Shown: positions 24,057 to 35,700 of the stretch, piece after piece
How positions within the stretch are numbered: position 1 is the first letter of the stretch
How the letters are laid out: every line of letters begins with the position of its first letter
Assembly: GCA_900073065.1 (NCBI GenBank)
Contig: FJOG01000021.1
Location: forward strand, 893,159 to 957,158
Length of the DNA: 64,000 nucleotides
Reading direction: 5' to 3'
DNA from: Phialocephala subalpina
Lineage: Eukaryota > Ascomycota > Leotiomycetes > Helotiales > Mollisiaceae
Position numbers and translations under genes: made by a program
Notes under the pieces: generated by a model
The model's database searches: none
What the model saw: only the letters and a program-made list of their open reading frames with translations
What the model was told of the DNA's origin: nothing

Positions 24057-24644
24057 TTTTATAGCCCGGTGAGCGCTGCTTCGGGCAGCACAATATTGCG
24101 AGAGACATTTTGTAGTGTAGACGAGGAGCAAGGAATGCAAAAAAAATGCTATCTCCATAAAAAATGTCCCATCTCCGTCAGTATGCGAGCGGCAGAATCG
24201 CGAGAAGGCAAAGTTACCGAATGGGAAAAAGGTATTTGAGTATATTTGCAAGATCATAACTTTACCCCTACACTCTGTGCTTGTCTGAATCCTTCTCAAA
24301 CATCACATCTGCTCCTCAGACTCGCTCTTGGGTTTGCAAAATGGGAAGCTCAGATGGCGGCGATGCATGCGGTCGGTACGATTTGCCTCGTCTCAATCAT
24401 CTAACCCTGAACATGACAGGTCGGCAGTTATCCAAGGCGGTTCCGGTCCAGAATCATCGCTGTTCTTATCAAAAGACATCCCCAAGCCCAATTCAGCATC
24501 TGGCCAGGCACTCGTGAAGGTATCCCAGGAATTGCCACAGGGAGAACCGAGAGTAAATGAATGACCGGAAACCTTCGGATCAGAGTGAAGCATATAGTCC
24601 TCCTGCTGCCTACCATGGCAAAATAGAGAAAGCGAAGAAGCTGT
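24057..24644. other. Intergenic, convergent 3' ends
   Basis: This lies between the catalase 3' end and the minus-strand HET gene 3' end. Open frames here overlap each other on both strands without any recognisable domain. Confidence 0.4.
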
Positions 24645-26522
24645 CTACTCGATATGAATCGATTCACATTTCACTTCGTCCCACCTCTCGCCCTTCATCA
24701 ACCCAGGTACATGGGCGGCACCAATCAACTCCCAACTTGTCACTCCTTTCTTGCGGAAAATCAAAGGGACTCGAGATCCCTTCACAAGCATGACTGCGTC
24801 TCCCACCTCGACCATATGAGGAACTAGGGCGAAGTATTTTGTCTTCGTTCTAGCGAGGTGGCTATTCTCGCTGTAACCAATTTCCACGGGGCTGAACAAT
24901 TCAATCCATGGAGAATCGAGAAGTCCGAGAAACATGCTTACAAGCCACACGAGGCCCGCATAGAAGAGAGGAAAATAGTCGACGCCGGATATTAGAAGAA
25001 GCAATGACCATACATTAACTATCCTGGCTAGCCACGTTAATGTCCGTATGTACTGGAATCTCTTTCGTTTGTGCGCGTCGCCGTGTAGGGTGTGGAGAAA
25101 GACTTCGAAGCTGTCCCTGCCGTCTGGACATGGCTTTCCTGATTTGCAATGTGCGACGCGCTTCCACAACGCCTCGGCATGGGACGATAACATCATATGC
25201 AATCTGGCACAGCCAGGAAGTTGCCAGGTATTACCAGAGGATCCAGCGACAGTTATTTCTTCGATCTCGTCAACTTTGTAAGCTTGAACGGTGAGGATGC
25301 TGCCTTGAATACAAATTGTGCCGGAAGAATTCGTACTTCCAGATGCTTGAATTTCGTTGACTGTTCTGGCGAGGAGTTCCCTCAGAATTGCACTTTCTGG
25401 GATAGTAGCTTCCCAGTCCGGAGCCCAAGATGGAAGTGTCGAATTAGACTTTGAGGGGCGTGGGACGCTCAAGATATCGAGATAGTCGGAGTTCCTCATA
25501 ATTGCAGCTGCTGTATTGACATACACATCGACAAGATTCATGTTGTAATCTGCATGAACACCGAAATCCTCGCCTCCAGAGACCAGACCAAGGATTGCGA
25601 AGACTTTGTCTCTCGGATCGGTAGCTAATGCCTCTCTGTGGTGGACTAGTCCTTGTAAGAAGTCAACATCTAGTGTCCTCGATGACATTGGCCTAAGTAC
25701 TTGACGATTTATCCATGCGATTAAAGGGCTGAAGAAGTGACTCCCGCAGTCATGGCCTCCATAGTGTGTTATGTAGTCACCAAACTAGGGAAGCTGGCCA
25801 AGTGCGAGAAAGCTCCAAACAACTCTTGTCCACGCCATTTGCAGATCTCCACAGTGAATTGTTGCATCTCGACAGAGAGCTATCTCTTGTATCACCCAGA
25901 TCCGAGAGAACCAAGGTAGTTTCATAAGATAAACCAAATGCTTGTAGTTGAAAATATTGTAAACTTGTAACAGTACCGGGTGCAGTTCTTTTCCCCACTC
26001 ATACTCAAGTCCACGACTGTCTCTTGAATCATAGACAAGATTCAGAAGATCAAATGTCCGTTTTACGTTTCCTTGAGGTGCATCTAGGCCCAGCCAAACG
26101 TGAACTTTACTTGCCAGGCGATATATATCCCGCATCAAGCCCACTTGGATGTTTTTTTCGTTATTGTCGGATTGATTAATGCAGATGGCATCTGCCCACA
26201 TTTTGACGGACCCATCGATATCCTTCGATAAGGTGGACAACGCCGAAGCAAGGTTGTCCGTGATGAGGAGGGCCCCGCCGTTGCATGTGACGGGTATAGT
26301 TGGTTTCTGACCGCCCCAACAATATGAGATTGCGTGGAATTCGTAGTTCCGATCGATGTCGCATTCGATAAGGTTCATGTGAAGGCCGAAGCTAGGTTCA
26401 GAAGGTAGGAGTTCGATGACACGAATTCTGCGGCAGCCTTCCCAGCACAGGCTGCGGCTGTATTCGAATGCACGAGGCTCCGACTCGATGGCCCCACCAG
26501 GTTTGGTATTTGTGCCCTCCAT
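24645..26522 (-). pseudogene. HET domain gene with a single in-frame TAG
   Basis: One continuous frame of 626 codons from the ATG at 26522 (MEGTNTKPGG) is broken only by a TAG at 25787-25785 (codon 246). Upstream of it lies a good HET domain: FHAISYCWGG, MWADAICINQSDNNEKNIQV, LMRDIYRLASKVHVWLG and FSRIWVIQEIALCRDATIHCG. Downstream, in the same frame, the typical continuation runs on: GDYITHYGGHDCG, LLxxLVHHREALATDPRDKVFAILGL, and a C-terminal part with two hydrophobic segments (IVNVWSLLLLISGVDYFPLF; AGLVWLVSMFLGLL). No splice sites remove the stop. A Gln (CAG) or Trp (TGG) codon changed by one transition would explain it. If translated, the product would be a 245-aa HET domain alone, which may still be active. 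It could be an inactivated allele, a sequencing error or a functional truncation. Confidence 0.75.
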
Positions 26523-26825
26523 GTTTCTAAAGTACACCCTTTGTCCAACTTTAAGTTACAATTCAGATCGGCGTTGAGGTTTTGTATGTTGCGGATTCCA
26601 GGAAGGTTAGTAATGCCGGGATGAGTTGTGATAGTCCGCACATGCAGCCTCAGCTACCGCCACAACCGAGCACTGCTGGCAACCTGCGATTGGTCCCGTC
26701 TCGGCGGTGTCTTTGCATTAGATTTGTTGAAGGTCATGCTTTTGCATCTCTGTGACTGTCGAGTCGAGGATGATGCTGGTGAAGAAGGTGTACTTTCCAG
26801 TGAGATGCTCGTGGAAGGAGGAACC

Positions 26826-28018
26826 TCATACTTCCCACACCAACGGATCCTCTCCCCTTCTCTCCCTCCAATAATTCGTACTAGCGAACAGCTCCTTGCA
26901 ACCCTTGATCACCCACGCCCATCTCTCCGCAAAAGTCTCGCTTACTTCCCATCCACTTTGATCCCATGGATCCTTCCAGACAATCAGCCCCGTCTTTTCA
27001 TTGGGAACATTGCAGAACTCAACAAGATCGTTGCACAGCGCCATCTCATCGTACTGGTCTTCCGCCAGGAGCATGTTGTTTCTCATAGCTGGAAAAGGAA
27101 ACACGTCAATCCATGGATGATGATCGATTGATCTCTGGAGCTCTGTTGGAAGGAGCGACGAAGGAGTGGAGGGGTTGATGTTCGGGTTCGGGGATGAGAG
27201 AGGTGAGATTGCATTTTCGTCCTCCATCCATGAGAACGAGAGACCGATCGTGATTGTGTTGGAGATGAGAGCTCGGAAGACGTTGAATTGGATGAGAGTG
27301 AGAAGTTGGTCGGCCCGAGGAGAACCTTGAAGGTACGCTTGTCGGATGTTGGCTTCGTATTGGCTCATCAACTCTCGAAGTTGGGATGGACTGAGGTTAT
27401 GCATCCTGTATCTGTTTGGGTGTGGGACATGAGAATCATTGATAGCGTTAATATTTGAGGATGAAAGGGTGAGCTGTGTGTTTGATGACGTGGTGCTGAG
27501 AGTCTCTGAGATAATTGGCGCAGAAGTTGCTGAGGAAGGACTCGAAGTCGTGTATCGATTCGAATCTATGAGTTGAAAGTTCGAGGAAGGAACAGTTGTA
27601 GAAACGGAAGTGATGAGTTGCAAACCCGCTGAGGGAGAACTGAGAGTCGTGGTTTCCTTCTCAGGTTGCTCCTGACTCTGTTCGGACTGGACAAGAGCTT
27701 GCAACGCCGCATCGACCTTCGAATTTCTTGGCTGGGAAGGAACTTTTGGCTTTGCACCTCGCCTTCTACCTGGATAAAGGGTCAGCTCCAAAATTGAGGA
27801 GAGAAATGGTCCGGATGATGGCAGAACACGTGACCACACTCACGATATATCCTCTGATTCAGGCGATTCTGCAGCTTCCTCCTTTCAGCAGCATCTTTGA
27901 TACCGGTCCAATCATCTTCAGAAGTCCTCACTTCCGCTTGTTGTGCCATCCTTCGAAGCTCAATCTTGCTCGGAGACAGCTTATCCCCGGGCACCCCGCG
28001 TCCTGTCCTGTCCTCCAT
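26826..28018 (-). CDS. bZIP transcription factor with DUF3425 domain
   Basis: Two exons, 28018-27844 and 27769-26826, with a 74-bp intron (GTGAGT...TTTATCCAG) that splits an Arg codon of the basic region; about 372 aa. The joined N-terminus reads DDWTGIKDAAERRKLQNRLN then QRIY and RRRRGAKPKVPS, the short basic region typical of fungal bZIPs lacking a long leucine zipper. The middle is Ser/Thr-rich. The C-terminus matches DUF3425: LTLIQFNVFRALISNTITIG, LQRSIDHHPWIDVFPFPAMR, DQSGWEVSETFAERWAWVIKG. It is probably a nuclear DNA-binding regulator; its targets are unknown. The divergently placed aldo-keto reductase starts about 660 bp away on the other strand, so it is a candidate target or co-regulated gene. 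Confidence 0.85.
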
Positions 28019-28219
28019 GGCTGTGATTCTGCCGCCGTCTCGGAGGTTTGCAAGCTTTTGACATCCGATGATGCAGGGGGAACAATGCCTGTGTTCCGGG
28101 GAGACGAGTTCGAGGAACGTGTGGATGGAGTTGTTGATTTGAGCCGCATACGAAGGTGGTTTCTAGCTCAAAATTTAGCTCTCCCCCGAAACTCGGTTGA
28201 AAAAATGTGGAGTCAATTA

Positions 28220-28677
28220 TAAATAACGTCTTCAACTCTTCAAGTATTTTATTGTAAATTCTATACACAAAGCCGCTTTGATCGAGCGCAATATGAACAG
28301 GGCAATACTTCAAACGGATATACCACGAAATGGCTTTTCCTGAAGAAGGCCGCGAATGGTGTAGATGTGTGGAGAAGCAATGTATTGCTCTCATTGGTCG
28401 ACTCGGAAATACTGGCTTCCCATTGGTCAATGCCCAGCCCACCACCACATGCCTCGCGTTGATGATCCTCTATCGAGGCATGAGTAACCTCTTATTGAAT
28501 AGGAAACATCCGTGTTGTACTTTCGTATTACAGGCTCCTAGTAGTAGCTTGTTTTCCCTTCAACTCCTATATATATCTTGATGTCCCTCCTCGTCTGGGT
28601 CTTTTTTGTACATCAGTTCTCACTCCGTCTTCTTCCCTCAATATATCTCAATTGAACATCTCAAATCAAACAAAATC
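28220..28677 (+). promoter_or_regulatory. Divergent promoter region of bZIP and reductase genes; TATA-like box
   Basis: The region holds no gene. TATATATAT at about 28568-28576 lies about 110 bp before the reductase ATG and is a plausible TATA box. Two CCAAT-type motifs (CATTGGTC) lie near 28393-28430. Confidence 0.4.
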
Positions 28678-30075
28678 ATGGCTGCACGTTCCCTTCTTCA
28701 TAAGCATCGTCAGCTTGCTCCTACAGCCGCTGTCTATGTCAGTCCTCTCTGCCTCGGAGCCATGGGCTTCGGAGATGCCTGGTATGTTTTCACAACCACA
28801 CTTCCTCTCATCCTATCTTTCCACACTCACTGAGTCACTTTCTTCTACCTTTACCGCAAGTCCTCTGTTCTTGTTTTGTTCTATACCATTCTCGACATAT
28901 CGGACTGACACACCTACCCCTCACAGGGTAGCACGCATGGGCACCTGTCCCAAACCCCAAACCTTCGCCATCCTGGACCACTTCATCGCTCAAGGCGGAA
29001 ACTTCATCGACACCGCCAACGCCTACCAAAATGAAGAATCCGAGACCTGGCTCGGAGAATGGATGTCCCTTCGAGGCAATCGCGATGAGATTGTTCTCGC
29101 TACCAAGTACACCGGCGCCTTCCAAGCCTACAAACGTGAGAAAATTCAGTCCAACTTCGGCGGCAACGGAAGCAAGAGCTTGAAACTCTCTCTCGAAGCA
29201 AGTCTCAGAAAGTTGCAAACATCCTACGTAGACATTTTCTATGTCCACTGGTTCGACTTCTCCACATCCATCCCCGAGCTCATGCTCGCCTTGAACGATC
29301 TCATCACCTCCGGCAAAGCGCTGTATCTCGGAATCTCCGATTCCCCATCTTGGGTCGTCGCCAAAGCAAACCAATGTCCGTATTCCCCAGCCTCCGTCAC
29401 CACCGCTACACCATCACCTCTCAATGGCTGACATTCACCACAGATGCACGCGACCACGGCCTCCGCCAATTCTCCGTCTACCAAGGCCTTTGGAACGCCG
29501 GCATCCGCGATTTCGAACGGGAAATCGTCCCCATGTGCCGCGATGAAGGAATGGGTATTCTCGCGTACGGAACTCTCGGACAAGGCAAGTTCCAGACCGA
29601 AGAGACGTTTGCTGAGCGCGAGAAGGAGAATCCGGGACGGAAGATCAAGCCTGTTTCTGAACATGACAAGGCTGTTTCGAAAGTCCTGGAGGGGATTGCG
29701 AAGGAGAAGGGGACGAGCATCACCTCCGTCGCCATGGCATACATCATGCATAAAGCTCCCTACGTCTTCCCTTTGATCGGAGGACGGAAGATCGAGCATC
29801 TCTCCGCGAACATCGAAGCATTGGGATTAAGTTTGAGCGAGGAGGATATGAAGGCCATTGACGGTGCTTACCACTTTGAGCATGGATTCCCGACTGAGTT
29901 CTTAAGCGGGAATCATTTTGCGGAGGGGGAGCCGAGTAGGATGGCGCAGGGGCCGGGGGATGTGTGGTTGACGAAGATGTTGGGGGATATTCAGTTTGTG
30001 GAGTTGACGAAAGCGATTGTGCCGAAGGCGGAGAAGGGGGAGGGGATTGATATTAGCAAGCATATGCAAAAATAA
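28678..30075 (+). CDS. Aldo-keto reductase (aryl-alcohol dehydrogenase / norsolorinic acid reductase type)
   Basis: Three exons, 28678-28781, 28927-29375 and 29444-30075, in consistent phase give about 394 aa. The AKR catalytic tetrad is visible: Asp and Tyr in NFIDTANAYQN, Lys in VLATKYTG and His in IFYVHWFD. NADPH-pocket segments follow (QFSVYQGLWN; MGILAYGTLGQG; YVFPLIGGRKIEHLSANIEAL). The exon 1 phrase VSPLCLGAMGFGDAW and the length match the fungal AAD/NorB subgroup, cytosolic enzymes that reduce aryl aldehydes or polyketide ketones. No biosynthetic backbone gene lies nearby, so a stress or detoxification role is as likely as secondary metabolism. Confidence 0.88.
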
Positions 30076-30782
30076 GAGTGGGAGGATTGAGGGAGAGGTC
30101 GTGGGATAAAGTATTGATTGTTACCGTGCGAGGTATAATTTGCTGTCCGAATTTAAGTATTTTGTAAGACTCCTTGACCTATCCCTTCTAGATCGTGCAC
30201 GCCAGTTCTTACAGAAGTAGGCCCTTCCCAATCTCATCAAAACGCGTGAAATCGCGCTAAGAAACAAATGAGAGACAATTCATTAAATTGCATATAAAAG
30301 ACGTGTAATCGCCCTCTCCGTGATGTATCTTTCCTCACTTCATTATCGCCTCCTTTTCCCTGCAATAGATTCGTCCGATTTCGAACTCAGCTCTACTCTA
30401 AGCACTCCGCGATGCGAGGCTCCGACTGTTGCCTAGTTAGATAGGTGCGTGCGTACGCGTAAAGTGCTGTTTTTTGGCCCCACGTCTGTAAGGTTTTTGA
30501 AAACTGGCGTGCACGACCTGGAAGGGGTGTGTGATTAAATCGTGAAATCAATATGAAGAGAAGTACTGTGACAAGTTATGGATAGACGCCTAGCTTCGTC
30601 CCCGGAAAAAGATGGAATGATAGTGCAGGAACAACGCATAACGAGAGCAAGTAGTAAAAGTTTCAGTAGTACAGCATTAAACCTTGTCCGCCATCCGAAC
30701 AAGTACATATAGCAGGCAAACGTGTGCCCTGTCGTAGACCTTCCGAGTGATTATCTCAACACAAGCGCCTACCAAGCTATCT
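30076..30782. other. Intergenic, convergent 3' ends
   Basis: This stretch separates the reductase and the minus-strand 2EXR gene. No gene, repeat pair or RNA feature was seen. Confidence 0.4.
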
Positions 30783-31645
30783 TCACAACTGGAAACGCTT
30801 CCTGCGAACTGGATCAGACTTGACCATCTCGAGGAAAGCAGGATAGTACTCCCGCCGCCAACTCCAGACGACCCTCGCTTTGCTCAGGATCCAGCGCTCC
30901 ACACGATTTGTACCTTCTGGTATCTCATCCTCTGTGAAATTGAACCGTCGTACCAATTCGTCGGGGTAGTTGTCGTGAAGCTCCATACTCTTCCAGTTGG
31001 GGTCGCAACTGTTTGCCAGCTGCATGAGGTCGTCCTGGCGTTCAGGTGTATTGTCGTAACCCCATGCACCAGCAGCATAGCCGGCATGCGAGCCAATATC
31101 ACGAACAATAAGAACCTTCTCTTTCAATCCAGTAAATTTGTCGGTCCAGCTCCCCAGATTTGTCCAGATGTCGTCTTCATTCCAGTCATCATCTTCGCCC
31201 GGCCCTACACCAATCATAAACGAAACGCCGAATCTTTCCACTCGTGTGGCCTCCATAATACCAAGACCGTCAAAGAAGCGAACAAGGGCATCTTCGAAGC
31301 CACGTTCTATATAGAGTGTGTCCAGAGAAAAGTTGAATCGAACCGCTGGGTCGTGCGTCTCTGAAGCAAAGCAGAGAGGATAAAGGGGAAGTACTGCCTG
31401 TCGAGAGCCGGAACAAACGAAGAGGGCGGGAGGAAGGGTCGCTGGGGAGTAGTAGCGTATTTTGCTTGCTTCGTCTGCCGGTGCTTCCGTATCGCGAGAT
31501 GCCCAGATTCTTCCCAGTATGTCCGCTTGTGCTTCAATTCAACAACTCGGGGCTCGATGGTCAGACGCCAAATAATCTGCCATATCTCAATTGGGAGCTT
31601 TGGGAATGGTGAGTCGGATCCAATGGCTCGACTGCGAAGTTGCAT
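30783..31645 (-). pseudogene. 2EXR domain gene, frameshifted (copy A)
   Basis: From the ATG at 31645 (MQLRSRAIGSDSPFPKLPIE) the protein shows the 2EXR opening (FPKLPIEIWQIIWRLTIEPRVVELKHK). The frame then slips near 31520-31460, and the family sequence resumes in another frame as RYYSPATLPPALFVC, then AVLPLYPLCFASE, and VRFNFSLDTLYIERGF. It continues to the usual end (SKARVVWSWRREYYPAF). No good splice pair bridges the slip, so a small indel is likely; a short cryptic intron or assembly error is the alternative. 2EXR proteins are fungal and of unknown function. An ACGCGT element lies 210 bp upstream (31855). Confidence 0.7.
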
Positions 31646-31854
31646 CTTGGATGGTGCGGTGGAAGGAACGCGTCGTGATCGGTGACGAAGGCTTTCGTTG
31701 GGCAACTTCTTGAGTCTGCGAAGTTGACTGAGACGAACGTTAGTATGCAATTGATAGATTGAGGATATAGTCTTGCCTTTAGATGTCCCTAGAGCGTTGT
31801 TGCAATTGATGTGGAAGGGAAGGAAGAGAAGAGGAAAGTCGCTCGAGGAGTTGA

Positions 31855-31874
31855 ACGCGTCCGAAAAGTGGGGC
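31855..31874 (-). promoter_or_regulatory. ACGCGT-centred element upstream of 2EXR copy A
   Basis: AACGCGTCCGAAAAGTGGGG is the same pattern found upstream of other 2EXR copies at 48338, 49788, 51265 and 52571. ACGCGT matches the Mlu cell-cycle box core, but its role here is not known. Confidence 0.5.
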
Positions 31875-31905
31875 CACCATGCACGCACTATGGGACTAAC
31901 GTCCA

Positions 31906-32253
31906 TCCCTCCTTTAACTATTTCTCTATAAGTATTTGGTTTGCGGTAAGAAAATACTAGAGTTGTAGTTATGTTATTAATTGTCCCGTTGATGGTGTTA
32001 AAAGCCCTTTCGGCTATTTCCCCCTACTCCACTATAATTGTTAGCCTGTCTCCAAATTTCGGGACAGTAGCACGAAGCCCCTATCAAGGAAGAATATAGT
32101 TCCAGAGTTTAAAGATACAAGGCGGAAGGAAACCTGTATGCCGGATTTATCCGGGCAAAGTGGGAGGGAGGTATATAATACGCCAAGCATCTTAATAAGC
32201 GAAGGAGGTGCTTATAATATCGTATTTATAGCTACTGTAAATTAATCGTATTA
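31906..32253. other. Intergenic
   Basis: AT-moderate DNA without recognised coding content lies between 2EXR copy A and the MITE. Confidence 0.4.
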
Positions 32254-32367
32254 CGAAGGGCCGGTTAAAAAGTATTGAGCCATGGTCCGAGCTTTCCTCT
32301 CCCAAATACTTGATTTTTGGCAGGGAAAATCACGTGCGAGGCTCAATACTTTTTAACCGGCCCTTCG
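32254..32367. mobile_element. 114-bp MITE with perfect 28-bp terminal inverted repeats
   Basis: The left terminus (32254-32281, starting CGAAGGGCCGGTTAAAAAG) is an exact inverted copy of the right terminus (32340-32367, ending AACCGGCCCTTCG). TA flanks both ends (32252-32253 and 32368-32369). A TA target duplication with short perfect inverted repeats and no coding capacity points to a Tc1/mariner-type MITE. The identity of the arms suggests a young insertion that escaped RIP. Confidence 0.8.
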
Positions 32368-32527
32368 TATTGCATATTATACGAACTCACGTGAAGTGTG
32401 GCGTTAAAACTAATGTGAGGTGTACCGTTAAAGGAATTCTTGGGAGCTTACGTGCCAAGAGCGCATGCCTTGTCCTCCGACTCTGATGACTATGATCGAT
32501 CTTCCGCAACAAAGAGGCTCGAACGGT

Positions 32528-32635
32528 TCGGACAGCCCGCCATTACCTTTTGCATTGGCTAGCCACGATTGGCTGGATAGCGCGCTCGTACGATGATGCA
32601 CAACGACGCTCTGCCGCGAGGCTGTCGTCCAGCTG
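32528..32635 (+). repeat. Second copy of the 105-bp sequence at 10320-10425
   Basis: It shares ordered blocks with the first copy, including GATGCACAACGACGCT and GCGAGGCTG. It lies just beyond the 3' end of the NACHT gene. Confidence 0.35.
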
Positions 32636-32751
32636 AGCCGCGGAGGGAGGGGTTCGATTCAGAGAGCCATCAAGCTATGGACAGACATCCACACCCTGCC
32701 CACGACCAACCCACTCCGCAGGAACACATCGGCAACAAGACCAGGTAACAG

Positions 32752-35700
32752 CTAGATAGGAATCAGGCTTGTCGGCAGAAGTCGGTTCCGGGCCTCATCC
32801 GGTATTGTCAGACCATTCAGTTCGATCCCTCTGACAATCATGGACACAAAGAAGTAACAATTCCCGAGCTCCGCCAGCCCAAGATTCGCAATCTTCGAAG
32901 GGTCAGCACCCTGCTCTCCCAGACTCGCGGTGGCGGCTTGGCCCACCGATTTGGTCCGCAGTAAGTCCGCAACAGCCTTCTTCTTCGGGTGCTCTAGTAG
33001 CTCGACAACTTGCGCCAGGGTGAGGTAGTACCAGTTGTCGTGGTCGAAGAGCTTCGGGATGTGTACCTCCATTTTAGGGTGGGCGTAGATGCCCGGCCCG
33101 ACACGCCAGACCGGCAGCGGCTTCAGCTTGTGCCTAGGTAGGTACCGGCCTACGAAGCAGATGGTGGGATCTGCGCCGTGCGAGAGATAGAGCTCCAGCA
33201 TCTCGGGCAGGACGTCGAGCAAGTCGCCTCTGCGGATGATCCCCGCCAGACTGAGGAGCGTAGCCGTCCACGGTGTCCAGTGCAATCCTTTCCAGGCGGG
33301 AATGTCGCATCTCAACTTGAGGTTTGGAGGGGCTCCCTGTTCAAAGAGGGTTCTCGCCAACATGAGAGGCTCAGTCGCCCCCTTTCGGAGCTTTCGAGCG
33401 TTATTACTTTTTGTCGGTCTGATGTCGTCCATTTGATAGCCCGGGTCGCCTTCAGAATCGGGATAGACGTCGACTGGGGACTGGGGGTAGAGGAGTGCGC
33501 CAATCCCGCCGTGGTTGCGGGCTGCATCAGACCTCACCAGGTACTTTATGCCACCCGTCCGAGGAAGCAGCGTGTTAAATTCGCCTGAACGAGAATACGC
33601 CACCCGCACGCCTGCACCGCCTAGGGATGCCGACAATAAAAGGTTGGAACCCGCGTTTAATCCGAGCATAAATGGATTCTGAGTTGTCAGGCGGAGTACG
33701 AATTCGTTGTGCCTGTAGAATGCGGCGGCGCTTATGAAACTCATTCCAAAGGACAATGGGTTTGCTGGTCCGGGTGTAATACAGCGGACTTTCCTCTCTA
33801 CGTTTTGGTTGTGTAGATCCTCCCGGAGTGCTAGAATGGTGCAGTACCGCTTGGTACTTGAGACTTCTTGGGCCCCCGTGAAAGCATTCAGGGTGATGAC
33901 CCCCAGAAGGAGTTCTAGCTCTTCTGCTGAAGTGGTTTCAGAGTCGTAAAACTCATCGATGAGTGAGTCCACCAGTCCAGACGAGCCTACCAGGGATGGA
34001 ACCATCCTCAGCAGCACAACACTGACATACCGGTAAAGACCTGCAAGTTTGGGTGGACCCCATCCCGCCGTTTTGTATAGCTTGTCAACCACATGATCCT
34101 GGACCAGAAAATCGCGTAGATCTCGATGTACGAACTCAATATATCGGTGAAGAGGTAGAGGTTTCTTCTTAGTAGGGCTGTCGAGTACGTCAACAAAGTC
34201 TTCGCACCTCCCTTTGAGCCGGGATTCGGTGGTGTGGATGCGCTGTTCAATCTGGCCGGGAGAGTACCGCTCGCCAGGTGGACGGGTGGTCAGTTCGTCC
34301 ATCGCGATTATTCCATCTAATACGTCGTCCATCACTGAGAAATATACCACGTACTGGTGGCACCTTTTCTGGAGAGTCGGGTCAGACAAGCAAAGCAGCG
34401 TGATTGCTACTCGTACACGATCCGGTCGAGCGAGAAGCTTGTCCAGCATGTTCTGGAACATATCGGACACGTCTTCCGGCATGGATTGTATAATTTCCGC
34501 TAGTTGGGAGACTGAATATTGGTTTCCAATGCCTCGTAAGAGATGACGTATAGCCAGTCGCAGCCAAAGGAAAACGCCGTTAGATTTCTCGACGGCAGAT
34601 TTAATGAGCAACATATAGTCGTGATCGCCGGGGGAAAACCTGGAGAGTCGTTCGTCACTTTCGAATTCGCTCTTAGCAGCCTGAAGCATGTCTTGATAGG
34701 TGTGCGCCTGAAGACGAAGGCACGCCTCTGGTCCCGTAGTGAACGAATTCTCGAAGTCACTGTAGGGTCGGCTAGACACGCATATCTTGACGCCAGGAGA
34801 AGAGGCCCATTCCTTGAGAATCTTAGCGAGCTTCCAATGATCGCCTTCGAATTCGTCGAGCCCGTCGATGAAGAAGCAAACGCGGTGGCCGGATAAGTCG
34901 CACATTGCATTTGTAAGTTTGAGCAATGCCTCCTCAAGCTCGCCAATGGAGAATTCCATATCCGACATCGAGGCCATGAGATGATCCGGGCTGTGGTTCC
35001 ACATGCGAGGGAAGACGGTGGGCATCAGCTCCGGACACGCCTTGAGAGTCTCCCAAAGCAGGCCCCGGTAGAGCCCTTCGATGGATCGTTGCATACTCAA
35101 ACCGGAGCTCCAGAAAAAGAACGAGGCAAAAACCAGCTGCTTTCCAGCCGTCCAGGTTTTCAGGACTTCAGCTGTTCGCTTCTCTCGGGTAACGAACTTC
35201 ATCATTGTAGATTTGCCGGACCCAGGCTTGCCGGACAGATAGAATATCCCGGAGCCAGACTCCAGCCAGCTCAGGAACCTCGCCCGTGTCTCTGTCTTCA
35301 GCTCGGATTCCTGGCCACTTTCGCTGAAGGACTTGACAGTCTGTACCGCGAGCTTGTTCAGCATCCTTAATGCGCCACTAATGTCGTCTTTGTCCAATGA
35401 GGCAACATCGAGGTCTAGGCTGGAACTCCGCGAGTGGTCGGCTTCAGGAGGATACAGCAGCCATCGGTAGGTTCCGGCAAGTGCAGGTTCAATAGCATTT
35501 TCTCGCCGCTGCATGCCGGGAAACTTCAGCTTCCCAAGTATCCAGTCTTCCTTCTCGATTTTGGTCCTAGTCGAGGAAATGTTGGAGATGAGCTCCGACA
35601 GCTTCGTTGTGGCATCCTCCTGATCTTGTAACTTGTCAGAGACGTCTTGATTGCACTGTTCAATGACCCTGGTGAAAGTGAGCAGCTCGTTTCTCAGGGC

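Noticed and set aside
24281..24564. Two overlapping plus-strand frames downstream of the catalase
   Set aside because: No domain, no supported start context, and overlap with equally long frames on the other strand.
32640..32665. GGGGTTCGATTC resembling a tRNA B box
   Set aside because: No matching A box, anticodon arm or acceptor stem could be placed upstream within tRNA distance.
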